From SSEF01 sp964604195 (lineage in GTDB: Bacteria > Patescibacteriota > Minisyncoccia > Moranbacterales > UBA1568): DNA of 55,917 nt. The translations under genes were made by a program, and so were the position numbers. Shown one piece after another: positions 24,180-33,201 of the stretch; position 1 is the first letter of the stretch; every line of letters starts with the position of its first letter. The notes under the pieces were generated by a model. The model searched no databases, was not told the origin of the DNA, and worked only from the letters and a program-made list of their open reading frames with translations. The stretch covers positions 1-55,917 of the forward strand of contig CAZRXW010000004.1 in the NCBI GenBank assembly GCA_964604195.1, written 5' to 3'.

Positions 24180-26690
24180 TTATTGCCCAAGAGAAGCTGG
24201 ACGTGGTGCTTCAGCGAGTTTGATCCGATTCATAATCTCTCGGTTGACAATCGCTGCATCCCGACCATAGCGGAGTCGTGAAAGTTCCTTGAGAGCATTA
24301 GCTACCTCTTGATCCCCACTCGTTGGTGGATATGTTTTCATGTTAAATGGTTTGGTAAGTTCATTATTCATGAGGAGACGAACAAAGCACTGGTAGTTAT
24401 CGACATTGATAATATCTTGGGCACCAAAAACTGGTGCAAATTGTTTCTCGAGAAACTCAGCATCCTCAGGACCGATTCGGAAAGAAATCAGGGAGCCAAC
24501 ATTACCAAAAACTGCTTTAGAAATCTCCTCCTTGAGCTGACCAATAAATTGATGCGCCAGAATAAGGATCAATCGATACTTGCGCGCCTCCGAGAGAATC
24601 TGGGCGATAGAAGTGGTGGTTACGTTTTGAAATTCATCCAGATAGAGGTAAAAATCTCGCCGCTCTGCCTCTGGTTGAGTCACTCGTGAAAGGGCTGCCA
24701 TGAGAATTTTTCCCACGATAACCATACCGAGAAGCCTAGCATTAATCTCACCAATTTTTCCTTTAGAGAGGTTAATGAGGATTATCTTCCCCTGATCCAT
24801 AGCTTCTCGGAAATTGATCGTGCTTTTTTGTTGAGCAATAATTGGCCGCATCATATCATTACTGATAAAAGCGGTAAGCTTGGAAGTAATATATGGGACC
24901 ATATTGGCGAGCGCCGCTTCCCCACCGGCTTTCTCTGCTTCCTTGAGCCAAAAATCGCGCACAATCGGATTCATGCATTTCGAAAGTTTGTAACGCCGGA
25001 ACTCCTCATCAGCCAAAACCTTAGGAATTTCCATAAGAGTAGAGCCACTTTCAGGATCTTCCATCACCAAAAGCATCGCGTTACGCATGTACTGCTCAAA
25101 CATTGGACCGCCAGTCGCCTTCATATCGTAGAGCTGATCAAAAATCCCGATCATCTCATTGATAACAAAAGTTTTCTGCTCTGGCTTATTTGGATCATAC
25201 TCAAGCATATTGAGTCCAATGGGCCGTGCAACATCTGATGGATCAAAGATAATGACGTCCTCTGCTCGCTCTTTGGGAATAGCAGTCAAAATATCTTCTA
25301 CCGCATCACCATGGGGATCAATAAAACAAAATCCTTTTCCGCTCTTAGCATCTTTTTTTGCCATTTCCTGGAGATAGTTTGATTTTCCTACACCGGTTTG
25401 TCCAATGACATACATGTGACGACGACGATCATTATCAGTTATTCGAATTTCTGATTTTGTACCACGATAATCATTGTATCCTAGTAAAATCCCTTCTTTG
25501 GGGATGTTAATAGGAGGAGCGGCAGTTCCCGCTTTGAGCCATTTGATCTTTGGCGTCTCGGTAGTAGAGATGGGAAAGTGAAAAATACTAGCGAGTTCCT
25601 CAGCTGAAAGCAGAATACTGGTTTCCGGATCAAAATTCCGGAAGATATAATTGTATGCCAAATCCTTCGCTCGCTTTTGTCTCCTGGAGGAAAAGGCATT
25701 AATCTCTGGATTTTCGAACTGGCCAAAAGCGTTCTCCAAATGAGCAAGAATGTCTTCAGCTCGCTCCTGTGTTGCTGCCGAAGCTAAAAGCCTGATATTG
25801 ACCGAAAAAGCCGCTTGACTTGCCTTGGCATCAATAGCCTTCACCAGCTCTTGTTCTTCTGGTGTCAAAGCTACTCGCTTTTCCTCTTCTTGCTTCTGCT
25901 GCTTTGGATCTTGCTGGAGCAGCACCTGCCCCACCCCCTGTAAAGTACTCTTACCGAACTTGGCTGCCACTGACTCCGGATGAGCATCACGTAATCGTTT
26001 CCCCTCCTGCATCTTCTGAGCAATATGGCGACTTGTTTTCCGCCAACCTGCAGGCGCTTGACTGAGAACAATTTGAATAGCGGCTCCCTCTGATACTGTA
26101 TCAAGCTTGGAGAGAGAATTGGAAATTTCGTTGAGCGGATCAACACTAAGTGATTTATATGTTTTCAACGGAAGTGCTGCACTTTCCTTAAGATTAAGAT
26201 GGGCTACAGCAGTGTGTCCTGTCGGAGAAAAAATCGTATACTCAGATACCTTTTCAACTACCGCATGAGGAAAGAAGCTATGAATTTGTTTTTCAACGCT
26301 CTCACGAAATCGTTTTGGTACCGATAGATAAAAAAAGATTTCCTCACTTGAAGATGGATTGGCGATCTCAAAAATGAGTTGGGGCGGAGTAAAGAAAAAG
26401 CGCTGCCAGAGAGAGACTGATCGTTTGAGCGAAGCGAGTGAAGTAAGGAGCTGTTCCATTCCTTTGATTTCTTCTCGCCATTCCTCCTCGCTCCTCGATT
26501 TGGTTTCATCGGTCTTCATGCGACTCACCTGGATAACCTCCAGATCAGTATTAAGCGACTGAGCTACCTCAAACCGAAGCATAAGAAAACTTCTCACCAA
26601 AAGAAGTACTCCTGAAACAAGCGCCAGCAACCCAGAAACTGTTGCCAGTGGCCATAAAATACTACCTATATCAAACCCCACACTCTCCAT
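24180..26690 (-). CDS. membrane-anchored VirB4/TraD-like ATPase
   Basis: An 836-aa protein of the type IV secretion coupling/HerA-FtsK class. An N-terminal hydrophobic segment (about 11-35) is followed by a long alpha/beta region of about 380 residues. The motor domain has Walker A YVIGQTGVGKSN (near 430), CFIDPHGDAVEDIL, Walker B DFYLYLDEFQN (near 680) and a sensor-like ILAHQFIGQLKEEI. Relatives pump DNA or protein through membranes. No other type IV secretion gene is nearby, so the substrate is unknown. It is the last gene of the six-gene unit starting at 35506. Confidence 0.85.
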   Translation of the reverse strand: MESVGFDIGSILWPLATVSGLLALVSGVLLLVRSFLMLRFEVAQSLNTDLEVIQVSRMKTDETKSRSEEEWREEIKGMEQLLTSLASLKRSVSLWQRFFFTPPQLIFEIANPSSSEEIFFYLSVPKRFRESVEKQIHSFFPHAVVEKVSEYTIFSPTGHTAVAHLNLKESAALPLKTYKSLSVDPLNEISNSLSKLDTVSEGAAIQIVLSQAPAGWRKTSRHIAQKMQEGKRLRDAHPESVAAKFGKSTLQGVGQVLLQQDPKQQKQEEEKRVALTPEEQELVKAIDAKASQAAFSVNIRLLASAATQERAEDILAHLENAFGQFENPEINAFSSRRQKRAKDLAYNYIFRNFDPETSILLSAEELASIFHFPISTTETPKIKWLKAGTAAPPINIPKEGILLGYNDYRGTKSEIRITDNDRRRHMYVIGQTGVGKSNYLQEMAKKDAKSGKGFCFIDPHGDAVEDILTAIPKERAEDVIIFDPSDVARPIGLNMLEYDPNKPEQKTFVINEMIGIFDQLYDMKATGGPMFEQYMRNAMLLVMEDPESGSTLMEIPKVLADEEFRRYKLSKCMNPIVRDFWLKEAEKAGGEAALANMVPYITSKLTAFISNDMMRPIIAQQKSTINFREAMDQGKIILINLSKGKIGEINARLLGMVIVGKILMAALSRVTQPEAERRDFYLYLDEFQNVTTTSIAQILSEARKYRLILILAHQFIGQLKEEISKAVFGNVGSLISFRIGPEDAEFLEKQFAPVFGAQDIINVDNYQCFVRLLMNNELTKPFNMKTYPPTSGDQEVANALKELSRLRYGRDAAIVNREIMNRIKLAEAPRPASLGQ

Positions 26691-26744
26691 ACCAAAATAA
26701 CTTTTGTTTTTTAGTTTCCTCTATCCAAACAGTCTTCCTCACTC

Positions 26745-27149
26745 CTACTCTTTTGTGATAAGACCTTTTGCTAGGAGCCCTTCGTACAGCTTATCTGCAA
26801 GCTCATCATGCATCGTGTCGAGAACATACAGATCATTCATCCTTTTTGCCACCCGTACCGCATGCGCCACCCCCTTGATCTGAGCCATCTCCACCAAAGT
26901 ATGGATCCGTTTCTCTGCTTCTTCCAAAGCTCCAACAGCCTGAGCATCCATTTCTACCTCATCATCATCCGTATTCGCCTGCTGCACCTGAGAAAGTAGC
27001 TGGGCATATCGCTCACCTTTTGCCTCTAATTGCTCTCGAGGCACTTCGCTCTCTACCTGAGAAGAAAGACTCCTCTCTACACCAGCCTCGCTGGGTGACA
27101 CTTCAACCTTTTCTGACTCTGGCACGATATTCAATGATTCCTCTGGCAT
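26745..27149 (-). CDS. small acidic helical protein
   Basis: A 134-aa protein, not recognised. The first 60 residues are acidic and probably disordered. Residues about 65-130 are helical (VGALEEAEKRIHTLVEMAQI, then GVAHAVRVAKRMNDLYVLDT) and end LADKLYEGLLAKGLITKE. It lies between the 103-aa gene and the ATPase gene with short gaps, so it is probably an accessory protein of that ATPase. Confidence 0.7.
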   Translation of the reverse strand: MPEESLNIVPESEKVEVSPSEAGVERSLSSQVESEVPREQLEAKGERYAQLLSQVQQANTDDDEVEMDAQAVGALEEAEKRIHTLVEMAQIKGVAHAVRVAKRMNDLYVLDTMHDELADKLYEGLLAKGLITKE

Positions 27150-27166
27150 ACCATAATTCGAATAAA

Positions 27167-27478
27167 TTATACCGCTGCTATCGCTTTCACGTCTTTCTTA
27201 AATTGTTCAATAATACCATTCACCAACTGATCATATTCTGGAATGTTTGTAGTTAAAAATTCAGCCACCTGCTTTTCTTCTGGGTTGCTCCCAATAAGCT
27301 TTTCATAATCCTCTACTCCCTTTTCACCAAGCCGATCCATCGTACCCATAAATATCCTTTTGAGGAGTGCTTCGAGCATCTTACCAAGAAGCTCTTCCTG
27401 TTTCTCTGGGGAAAGCCCTTCTAGAGCAAGCTCTTTAACGAGCTCCTGTTTGAGTTTTGTATAGTCGATAGTATTCAT
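27167..27478 (-). CDS. small helical protein, DUF5663-like
   Basis: A 103-aa protein, entirely helical in appearance: MNTIDYTKLKQELVKELALE, then PEKQEELLGKMLEALLKRIF, and KQVAEFLTTNIPEYDQLVNG near the end. It resembles the family I recall as DUF5663, found in Patescibacteria; that match is from memory. It lies 11 bases after the 1365-aa gene. Confidence 0.7.
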   Translation of the reverse strand: MNTIDYTKLKQELVKELALEGLSPEKQEELLGKMLEALLKRIFMGTMDRLGEKGVEDYEKLIGSNPEEKQVAEFLTTNIPEYDQLVNGIIEQFKKDVKAIAAV

Positions 27479-27489
27479 AACAATATACG

Positions 27490-30400
27490 TTAGTTTAGCA
27501 TACGAAAGCCAGGCAGTGATTTTCCGAGACCTCGGGCCGCGGTAGCAATACGCAGCACGTAACTTTCAATACTTTCATTGTTAAGAGGTGTCGCTATTCC
27601 CTTTCCAAGCGTCTTCATGGCTGATTCGGAGAATTTAGCTACTTCCTGCATCTGTGTCCAGTGCAAAGGATTAACCGATCGATCATAGAAGAAGAGGTTC
27701 CCATTTTGGAGAGTTGCATGGTCTGCCAATACCTTTGCAGCTGGCACTCGAGCAAACTCTGGATGATCACTAAAGAGATACTGTGCAGTATTACTCCCAA
27801 AAATATTGGTCTCAGGAGTATTGAAAAGATCACGCACTGTACGTCGCATAACTCGAAAAATCTCCCCCTGCTCCTCCTGCGGGAGTCCACGAATATACTC
27901 TACCACTGAGATAGTTTTTCCGAGCCCAGCTATACGCTCTGGAACTGCTGGCGTATTCATCACCACTGCTTCGGTTACTGCTCTCAACACTGGAGCAGGA
28001 GATGGTGCTGCCCCCTCTATGCCAGCTTCTCTCATAGCTCGAGCCCCCTCCTTAAGAGCAATATCAGCCGCTCTCCCAGAGGGCGTTAACTCAGCTGTTG
28101 GAATTGCCCCACCCTCCCTGACTACATCTCGAGCAGCATCCTGAAGGTCTACATATGACCTATCAAAATTCCCCCCACTTGGAATTGGCTGCTTGGCTTG
28201 ATCAATAAGAGCGGAGAGCTCATCTTTACTAAGAATTTTACCAAGATTAAGCGCTTTCCCAGCCTGAATAGTATCAGCCGAAAACGCACCATCAGCATTA
28301 AGAGCAAAGCCGGCCGCTCGAATATCTGCTGCATTAGCCGTTGCCAACTTCTCATTAACCTTTTCTCGAAGCAATGCTGCCAAACGCACCTGACTCTTTT
28401 CGTCTAAACCAACTGTCTTCCCTCCTTCAGTAGCATACTTCCAGAGCGTTTCGCCACGACCGACGGTCCGCTCTCCCAAAATTGTTTCCATTCCTTTAGT
28501 AGAAGGAGAGGCTGCCCCGAGTACTTGAGTAGTTGTTCCCTGAGTAGAAAGTTCTGCTGGAACACCCACCGCAGCTCCTGGAAGACTTCTGCTCTCGGCT
28601 GGAGTGCTGACTGCTACCTCTGCTGCCCGAGCTGCTGCCCCACCAAAAAAAGGAAGTGCATCGCGGCCATATTCATAGAAATCCTTTAGTTTCCCAATGC
28701 CAGCTGCTGCTACAAACCCAGCAAGTATTGCAGCTGAACGACGGTAAAGTGCTCCTCTGTCTAGCTCGGCTTGTTTTTTGGACACGGCATCAACTGTCTC
28801 ATTTTTGAGCCAAGTTTGAAGACGATTATAAAACTCCTCAGCATCTATCGACTGATCTACTACTTTCTCATCATCAAAAGCCCCTCTAGCAAGCTCCTCA
28901 GCAACGCTCCGATTGAGAATTTCATCTTCTTTTTTTCTCAAGAGTTCATCCTCATTTTTCAGAAATTCCCCTGCTTTGTTCACTGCTTTTTCCTCTCGTT
29001 TTCTCCTCGATCGTCCCTCAAGATACGCATCAGCAGCAACACCGAGTCCAGCGGCCGCTGCCATTCGCTTGGCCGTAACGAGTGAGGCAAAAGCTACCGC
29101 TGCTCCACCACTCGAAAACGCCAGCGCCCCACCAAGGCCAACCCCTGTCGCAATCATTGTTCGTCGACCCCATTTTGTTTTATTAACAGTATTATAAACA
29201 TTGCCCACTTTTTCTACTCCTCGAACAACAGCCTCCCCAGAGATCTTGAGCATTCCAGCAAAGAACTTCCACCCATCATGGTATTCTCGTGTCTTAAAAC
29301 CACCGTGTTCATCAAAATAGGTCTCATTTCGTCGTGTTACCTCCCAGAGTGCCTTGAACTTTTCGTTCCAGACTTGTTTGCTTTCTGGGGAAAATCTTCG
29401 CCTCAGATCATACAATCGTTCCGCCTCTTCAAAGTCATACTCACGCACTACTCCGGCTACAGCTTCCCGAAGTGCCTTCCCTTCCAATCCCATAAGTTTC
29501 AATCTCTGTATTTCAAGATTCTGAATACTAGCCAGTTCACCTTGGTATGCCTCCCGGAGCTCTATGACCTCTGGATTAATATCCGATTTCCCAGCTAATT
29601 GCCGAAAGGCCTTGGCTATGGATTTAATCGCACCCGCCTGCTCCAACTCAACCCGTACATAATCCGAGCGAGAGGTTTCGATAGTCTTCTTGAGAGTTGC
29701 AATCGCCTTATCAAGCGTTTCTATATCCCGGATCTGTCCAGCTTCAAGCATTGATTTTGCAAGTCGCCAACGCTCAGCCGTCATGCGCGCCCGCAGCATC
29801 ACCTCATCAAAAGTACCGAGCTCTTCACCCGTAAAAACACTGGTTACTTTATACCCTTCGGTCACATGCTCTACCTGCCAGCGCTTGCCATCTGGGGAGA
29901 AATACTGAAACGGATTACCCTCCGTAGGTAGGTCTGTTTCGTTTTTCGGACTGGCCTTTTCCTTGCCAGAAACCTCGTCTTTTACCAATGAAAATTGGCC
30001 CTGACCCAGATACGTCATCATCTGATCATACGGGAGTGGTCCTTCTTTTTTCCCGGTAGCCTGATGAATAAACTCATACACAACTACTCCTTTACCACTA
30101 GCCACCCCTCGGACAATTATTTCGCCATTTTCGTTAATAAGACGCATCTCCTCACCAGCAGCAGGGAGTTTCAAAAAGAACTTATCTGCAACACGACTCA
30201 AATCGATATCTCTACGATACTCACAAATATACCCACCCGTTTTGATCATCTCTCGAAATGCCTCTTCTTCTAGTTCGACATCTGATTTTTTCACTGGAAT
30301 ATAAGCATCAAAAAAAACTATCTTTTTACCCTTTATCTCAGACACCTCATCGATAACAATCTGACTTATTACCTTGCCATCCCCGTCTCTTTGCTCCCAT

Positions 30401-31587
30401 ACATCCCCAGCACGGATATCTTCTAAAGGATTACGTCCTGCTTCTAGAGGGAGGCGACCAGGTTCGGTTGATTCTGGAGTAAGTGCTGCTCTTACATCAA
30501 AGGATGTTTCTGAAAGTAGTACCCATCCACCATCCTTGGCCAATCCAATCATTTCTGCAGCACGAAATTTTTTCCCTTCAATCTTTCCAGTAAAACCCAT
30601 CCGGTACCAATCATCACCGATACGGGCAATAAAAAACTCTTTCCCCGTTACATCTGCGAAACGATACTTGAGAGCTATATTTGGCGATAACGGTTCAAGA
30701 AAAAACTGCTCTGGATGCTCCGAATCATACGTGCTCAAATTTCCTTTGGTGGCTGCTGGTGCCGTCTCCTGTAAAGCAACGGGAAATGCGGGTGCCTCAG
30801 AATTCGAAGAATCTTTTTCGAACGTCCAGCCGCTCTTCAACTGTTCAACAATTATAAATGGTGGTGAACCAATACCCTGCTCACCATCCTGAAGGTCAAA
30901 GCGCATTCCTACACGCTGATACTTTTCCTGTTCACCTTTTGGTCCAATAAGGGTGATATATTCTCCATCTACTACCTCATCAAGAAGACGATCCTCTGTC
31001 CACTGTTCAGAAGACGTATCTGGCATCTCAGGGACAGCCCTCTCACTAGAGCTCACCAGAGTAAAACGTTCTTCTTTCAAAAACTCACGCAGTCTTTCTA
31101 CGCTCCGCATATCAATTCTAGCTCCCGCACCAGAGCTACGTACTCCATCAAGAGACACTTCTTCCCTCGAAAGAGAAACGTACCCGTTTGAAGCAATACT
31201 CATTACCCTCAGTGTGACTACTGTCCCATTAGGATCTGTTTTGGTCCATGCTTGCCCTGGAGCAATTTCAGCATAAAGATCAGTTTCGCTTGAAATTTCA
31301 GGGACACTCGCTACAGTGGTGGGGACTACTGCAGATACGACCCCGTCTGGACCTTTTCGGCGCCTCTCCTCACGAGCTTGAAAATTGCTATTCGGGCGAG
31401 CCCCTCTTTGTCTTCGCGGCTGTAGAGGTTTTTGAGCGTCGATGTCCACTCCAGAAGAGGCATCAGCTACGCCAGGTTTCTCTGGGCGGGAAGAGGCGCG
31501 AGGAGTAGTATCTCCCTCTATCTGAGACAGCAATCCTAGCATCAGCTGCCGATCACGTTCATATTCACTTGATGATGGTTCTGGCAT
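27490..31587 (-). CDS. giant modular protein with beta repeats, coiled coil and LysM-like site
   Basis: A 1365-aa protein. The first 110 residues are disordered. Residues about 110-620 hold five or six beta modules of similar plan, each near 80 residues (APGQAWTKTDPNGTVVTLRV, RAGDVWEQRDGDGKVISQIV, AAGEEMRLINENGEIIVRGV). A helical region follows (about 630-800). Two hydrophobic stretches (about 808-845 and 955-975) suggest membrane contact. The last third is Ala-rich and contains GRGETLWKYA, the start of a LysM-like motif. It is the largest protein of the ATPase operon. Function unknown; a surface or scaffold role is inferred. Confidence 0.75.
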   Translation of the reverse strand: MPEPSSSEYERDRQLMLGLLSQIEGDTTPRASSRPEKPGVADASSGVDIDAQKPLQPRRQRGARPNSNFQAREERRRKGPDGVVSAVVPTTVASVPEISSETDLYAEIAPGQAWTKTDPNGTVVTLRVMSIASNGYVSLSREEVSLDGVRSSGAGARIDMRSVERLREFLKEERFTLVSSSERAVPEMPDTSSEQWTEDRLLDEVVDGEYITLIGPKGEQEKYQRVGMRFDLQDGEQGIGSPPFIIVEQLKSGWTFEKDSSNSEAPAFPVALQETAPAATKGNLSTYDSEHPEQFFLEPLSPNIALKYRFADVTGKEFFIARIGDDWYRMGFTGKIEGKKFRAAEMIGLAKDGGWVLLSETSFDVRAALTPESTEPGRLPLEAGRNPLEDIRAGDVWEQRDGDGKVISQIVIDEVSEIKGKKIVFFDAYIPVKKSDVELEEEAFREMIKTGGYICEYRRDIDLSRVADKFFLKLPAAGEEMRLINENGEIIVRGVASGKGVVVYEFIHQATGKKEGPLPYDQMMTYLGQGQFSLVKDEVSGKEKASPKNETDLPTEGNPFQYFSPDGKRWQVEHVTEGYKVTSVFTGEELGTFDEVMLRARMTAERWRLAKSMLEAGQIRDIETLDKAIATLKKTIETSRSDYVRVELEQAGAIKSIAKAFRQLAGKSDINPEVIELREAYQGELASIQNLEIQRLKLMGLEGKALREAVAGVVREYDFEEAERLYDLRRRFSPESKQVWNEKFKALWEVTRRNETYFDEHGGFKTREYHDGWKFFAGMLKISGEAVVRGVEKVGNVYNTVNKTKWGRRTMIATGVGLGGALAFSSGGAAVAFASLVTAKRMAAAAGLGVAADAYLEGRSRRKREEKAVNKAGEFLKNEDELLRKKEDEILNRSVAEELARGAFDDEKVVDQSIDAEEFYNRLQTWLKNETVDAVSKKQAELDRGALYRRSAAILAGFVAAAGIGKLKDFYEYGRDALPFFGGAAARAAEVAVSTPAESRSLPGAAVGVPAELSTQGTTTQVLGAASPSTKGMETILGERTVGRGETLWKYATEGGKTVGLDEKSQVRLAALLREKVNEKLATANAADIRAAGFALNADGAFSADTIQAGKALNLGKILSKDELSALIDQAKQPIPSGGNFDRSYVDLQDAARDVVREGGAIPTAELTPSGRAADIALKEGARAMREAGIEGAAPSPAPVLRAVTEAVVMNTPAVPERIAGLGKTISVVEYIRGLPQEEQGEIFRVMRRTVRDLFNTPETNIFGSNTAQYLFSDHPEFARVPAAKVLADHATLQNGNLFFYDRSVNPLHWTQMQEVAKFSESAMKTLGKGIATPLNNESIESYVLRIATAARGLGKSLPGFRMLN

Positions 31588-31605
31588 AGCAAAACTCTCT
31601 ACAAA

Positions 31606-33201
31606 CTATTTTGGTATTTCAATTGATGCAGTATTCCTCTCTATCATAGCCTCTCGCTCATCGGATGACAAAACGATATTTGATTGCCGCTGAAGCATAA
31701 GCTCAGCAAATTCTGGCATCTGAGCTAAAATCCTTCCCCGCCTCCTAGCATAACTTAATCCTGGTTCTGCTTGTAGCAACCTTTCATTCATAAGTTGGGT
31801 AAAGAGTTGTAATTTTTCTTTCAGCAATCGCTCCAATTCCTGCATTGCCTTCTCTTGTTCTCTCAGAACTACCCCATCAGCTTGTTTGATTACGCTTTGA
31901 GCATCTTGCATCGACAGTGATCGTAGCTTTGGATCCTGAAACTCCCCCTGCCAACGCGTCCGCTTACCGTCAAAAACTACTCCGATCTGACTCAACGTAC
32001 TCGCTAACTCGCGGTAATGCCCAAGCACCCGCACTCCGTCCGGATACCAAAGTTCAAATACTTCATCACCTCGTGTTGGAATAACTCGATAAAGACCTCC
32101 TGTTTGATCACGATACCAAAGCTCTTTGTCTTTTCGAACCAAAGTACTCATTGCTTTCTCAAGCTCAAGAAATGTCACAACTGGACCAGATTCTTTCTCT
32201 GCTATTGTTTTGCCCACTAGATCCGCCCTGCCTACCTCTAATTTTGCTGTAAAATCCAATGGTTGTTGTCCATTGGTTGCCGCTATCTCACGAGCTATCG
32301 GCATAACTTCTTCTAGATGCCCCATCTTGATCCGTACGTGACTCTTGTCCCCCTTGGCAGCCTCACTTTCCCAATGATGCCTCGCTCCCAATTCTCTCAG
32401 TTCTCGAGCAAACTCTCGCACGTCCAAAACCTGCTCTGGTTTTTTACCAAGTTTCTGAGCGACAGCCAATCGAAAATCCTCCTCCTGCATCTCTGACTGA
32501 CGTACCAATTCTTTCCATTCACCTATGAGTTTGCGAGTCATTGTAAGCCGCTCATGAAATGGGATCCGGTGACGCTCTTCAGTCTCACTGTCATCATCCC
32601 GCGTTTCACTCGTGCCTCGCTGACGCAAATCCAAAAGAACTCCCTGACTCGCTACGAGCAAATCATGTAGTTCAAGATAAAAACTTTCCAATTTCTCAGC
32701 TGGTTCAGATTCTTTATCTGCTTTGCCTTTGAGTATTTCGAATTGATCATCAAGCCATAACTTCTTTTGTTTCCATCTTACTTCATCAGCCAATTCATTG
32801 CTGGGAAGCGTATTAATCACGCTCATTAGCTGAGCCCAGCCTCGCAAACGGCTAATTTCATCGCAAATCCTGCGCAGCGCTCGAAGATTGTCACTGACTG
32901 CTACCAGCTTGTATCGGTAGTCTCTCCTTGTCCTGATCCATTGTTCGACGTCCTCGCGTTTGACCTTCCCGTACAATACTTCCCCTCCATCATTTCTTAC
33001 ATCCAATACAGGCATTGATTCACTCTCCCCCTCGGTAACTTGAACCTCTCTCGCGGTATCTATGCCCCGCCGGGTCTCGTCTACTACCGCCGAAAGCTCT
33101 CGGTCGAGATCCAAAGCAAAACCGCCCAAGAGTTCGTCAAGATGAGCTTTGGGAGTTTCATTTCCCCGTAGAGGATGCTCAGGATTACTTCTGTCTGTCA
33201 T
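31606..33201 (-). CDS. modular helical protein with one beta module
   Basis: A 531-aa soluble-looking protein, not recognised. Helices dominate: residues about 85-200 (VEQWIRTRRDYRYKLVAVSD and on) have the same plan as the repeats of the 783-aa protein upstream. Residues about 360-425 form one beta module (LWYRDQTGGLYRVI, ELWYPDGVRVLGHYRELAST). The C-terminus is a coiled coil (EQEKAMQELERLLKEKLQLF). Its start overlaps the upstream gene by 17 bases, indicating coupling. Confidence 0.72.
   Translation of the reverse strand: MTDRSNPEHPLRGNETPKAHLDELLGGFALDLDRELSAVVDETRRGIDTAREVQVTEGESESMPVLDVRNDGGEVLYGKVKREDVEQWIRTRRDYRYKLVAVSDNLRALRRICDEISRLRGWAQLMSVINTLPSNELADEVRWKQKKLWLDDQFEILKGKADKESEPAEKLESFYLELHDLLVASQGVLLDLRQRGTSETRDDDSETEERHRIPFHERLTMTRKLIGEWKELVRQSEMQEEDFRLAVAQKLGKKPEQVLDVREFARELRELGARHHWESEAAKGDKSHVRIKMGHLEEVMPIAREIAATNGQQPLDFTAKLEVGRADLVGKTIAEKESGPVVTFLELEKAMSTLVRKDKELWYRDQTGGLYRVIPTRGDEVFELWYPDGVRVLGHYRELASTLSQIGVVFDGKRTRWQGEFQDPKLRSLSMQDAQSVIKQADGVVLREQEKAMQELERLLKEKLQLFTQLMNERLLQAEPGLSYARRRGRILAQMPEFAELMLQRQSNIVLSSDEREAMIERNTASIEIPK

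Noticed and set aside
30374..30892. A 172-aa plus-strand frame opposite the 1365-aa gene
   Set aside because: Low-complexity shadow of a long minus-strand gene with consistent modules; no ribosome site.
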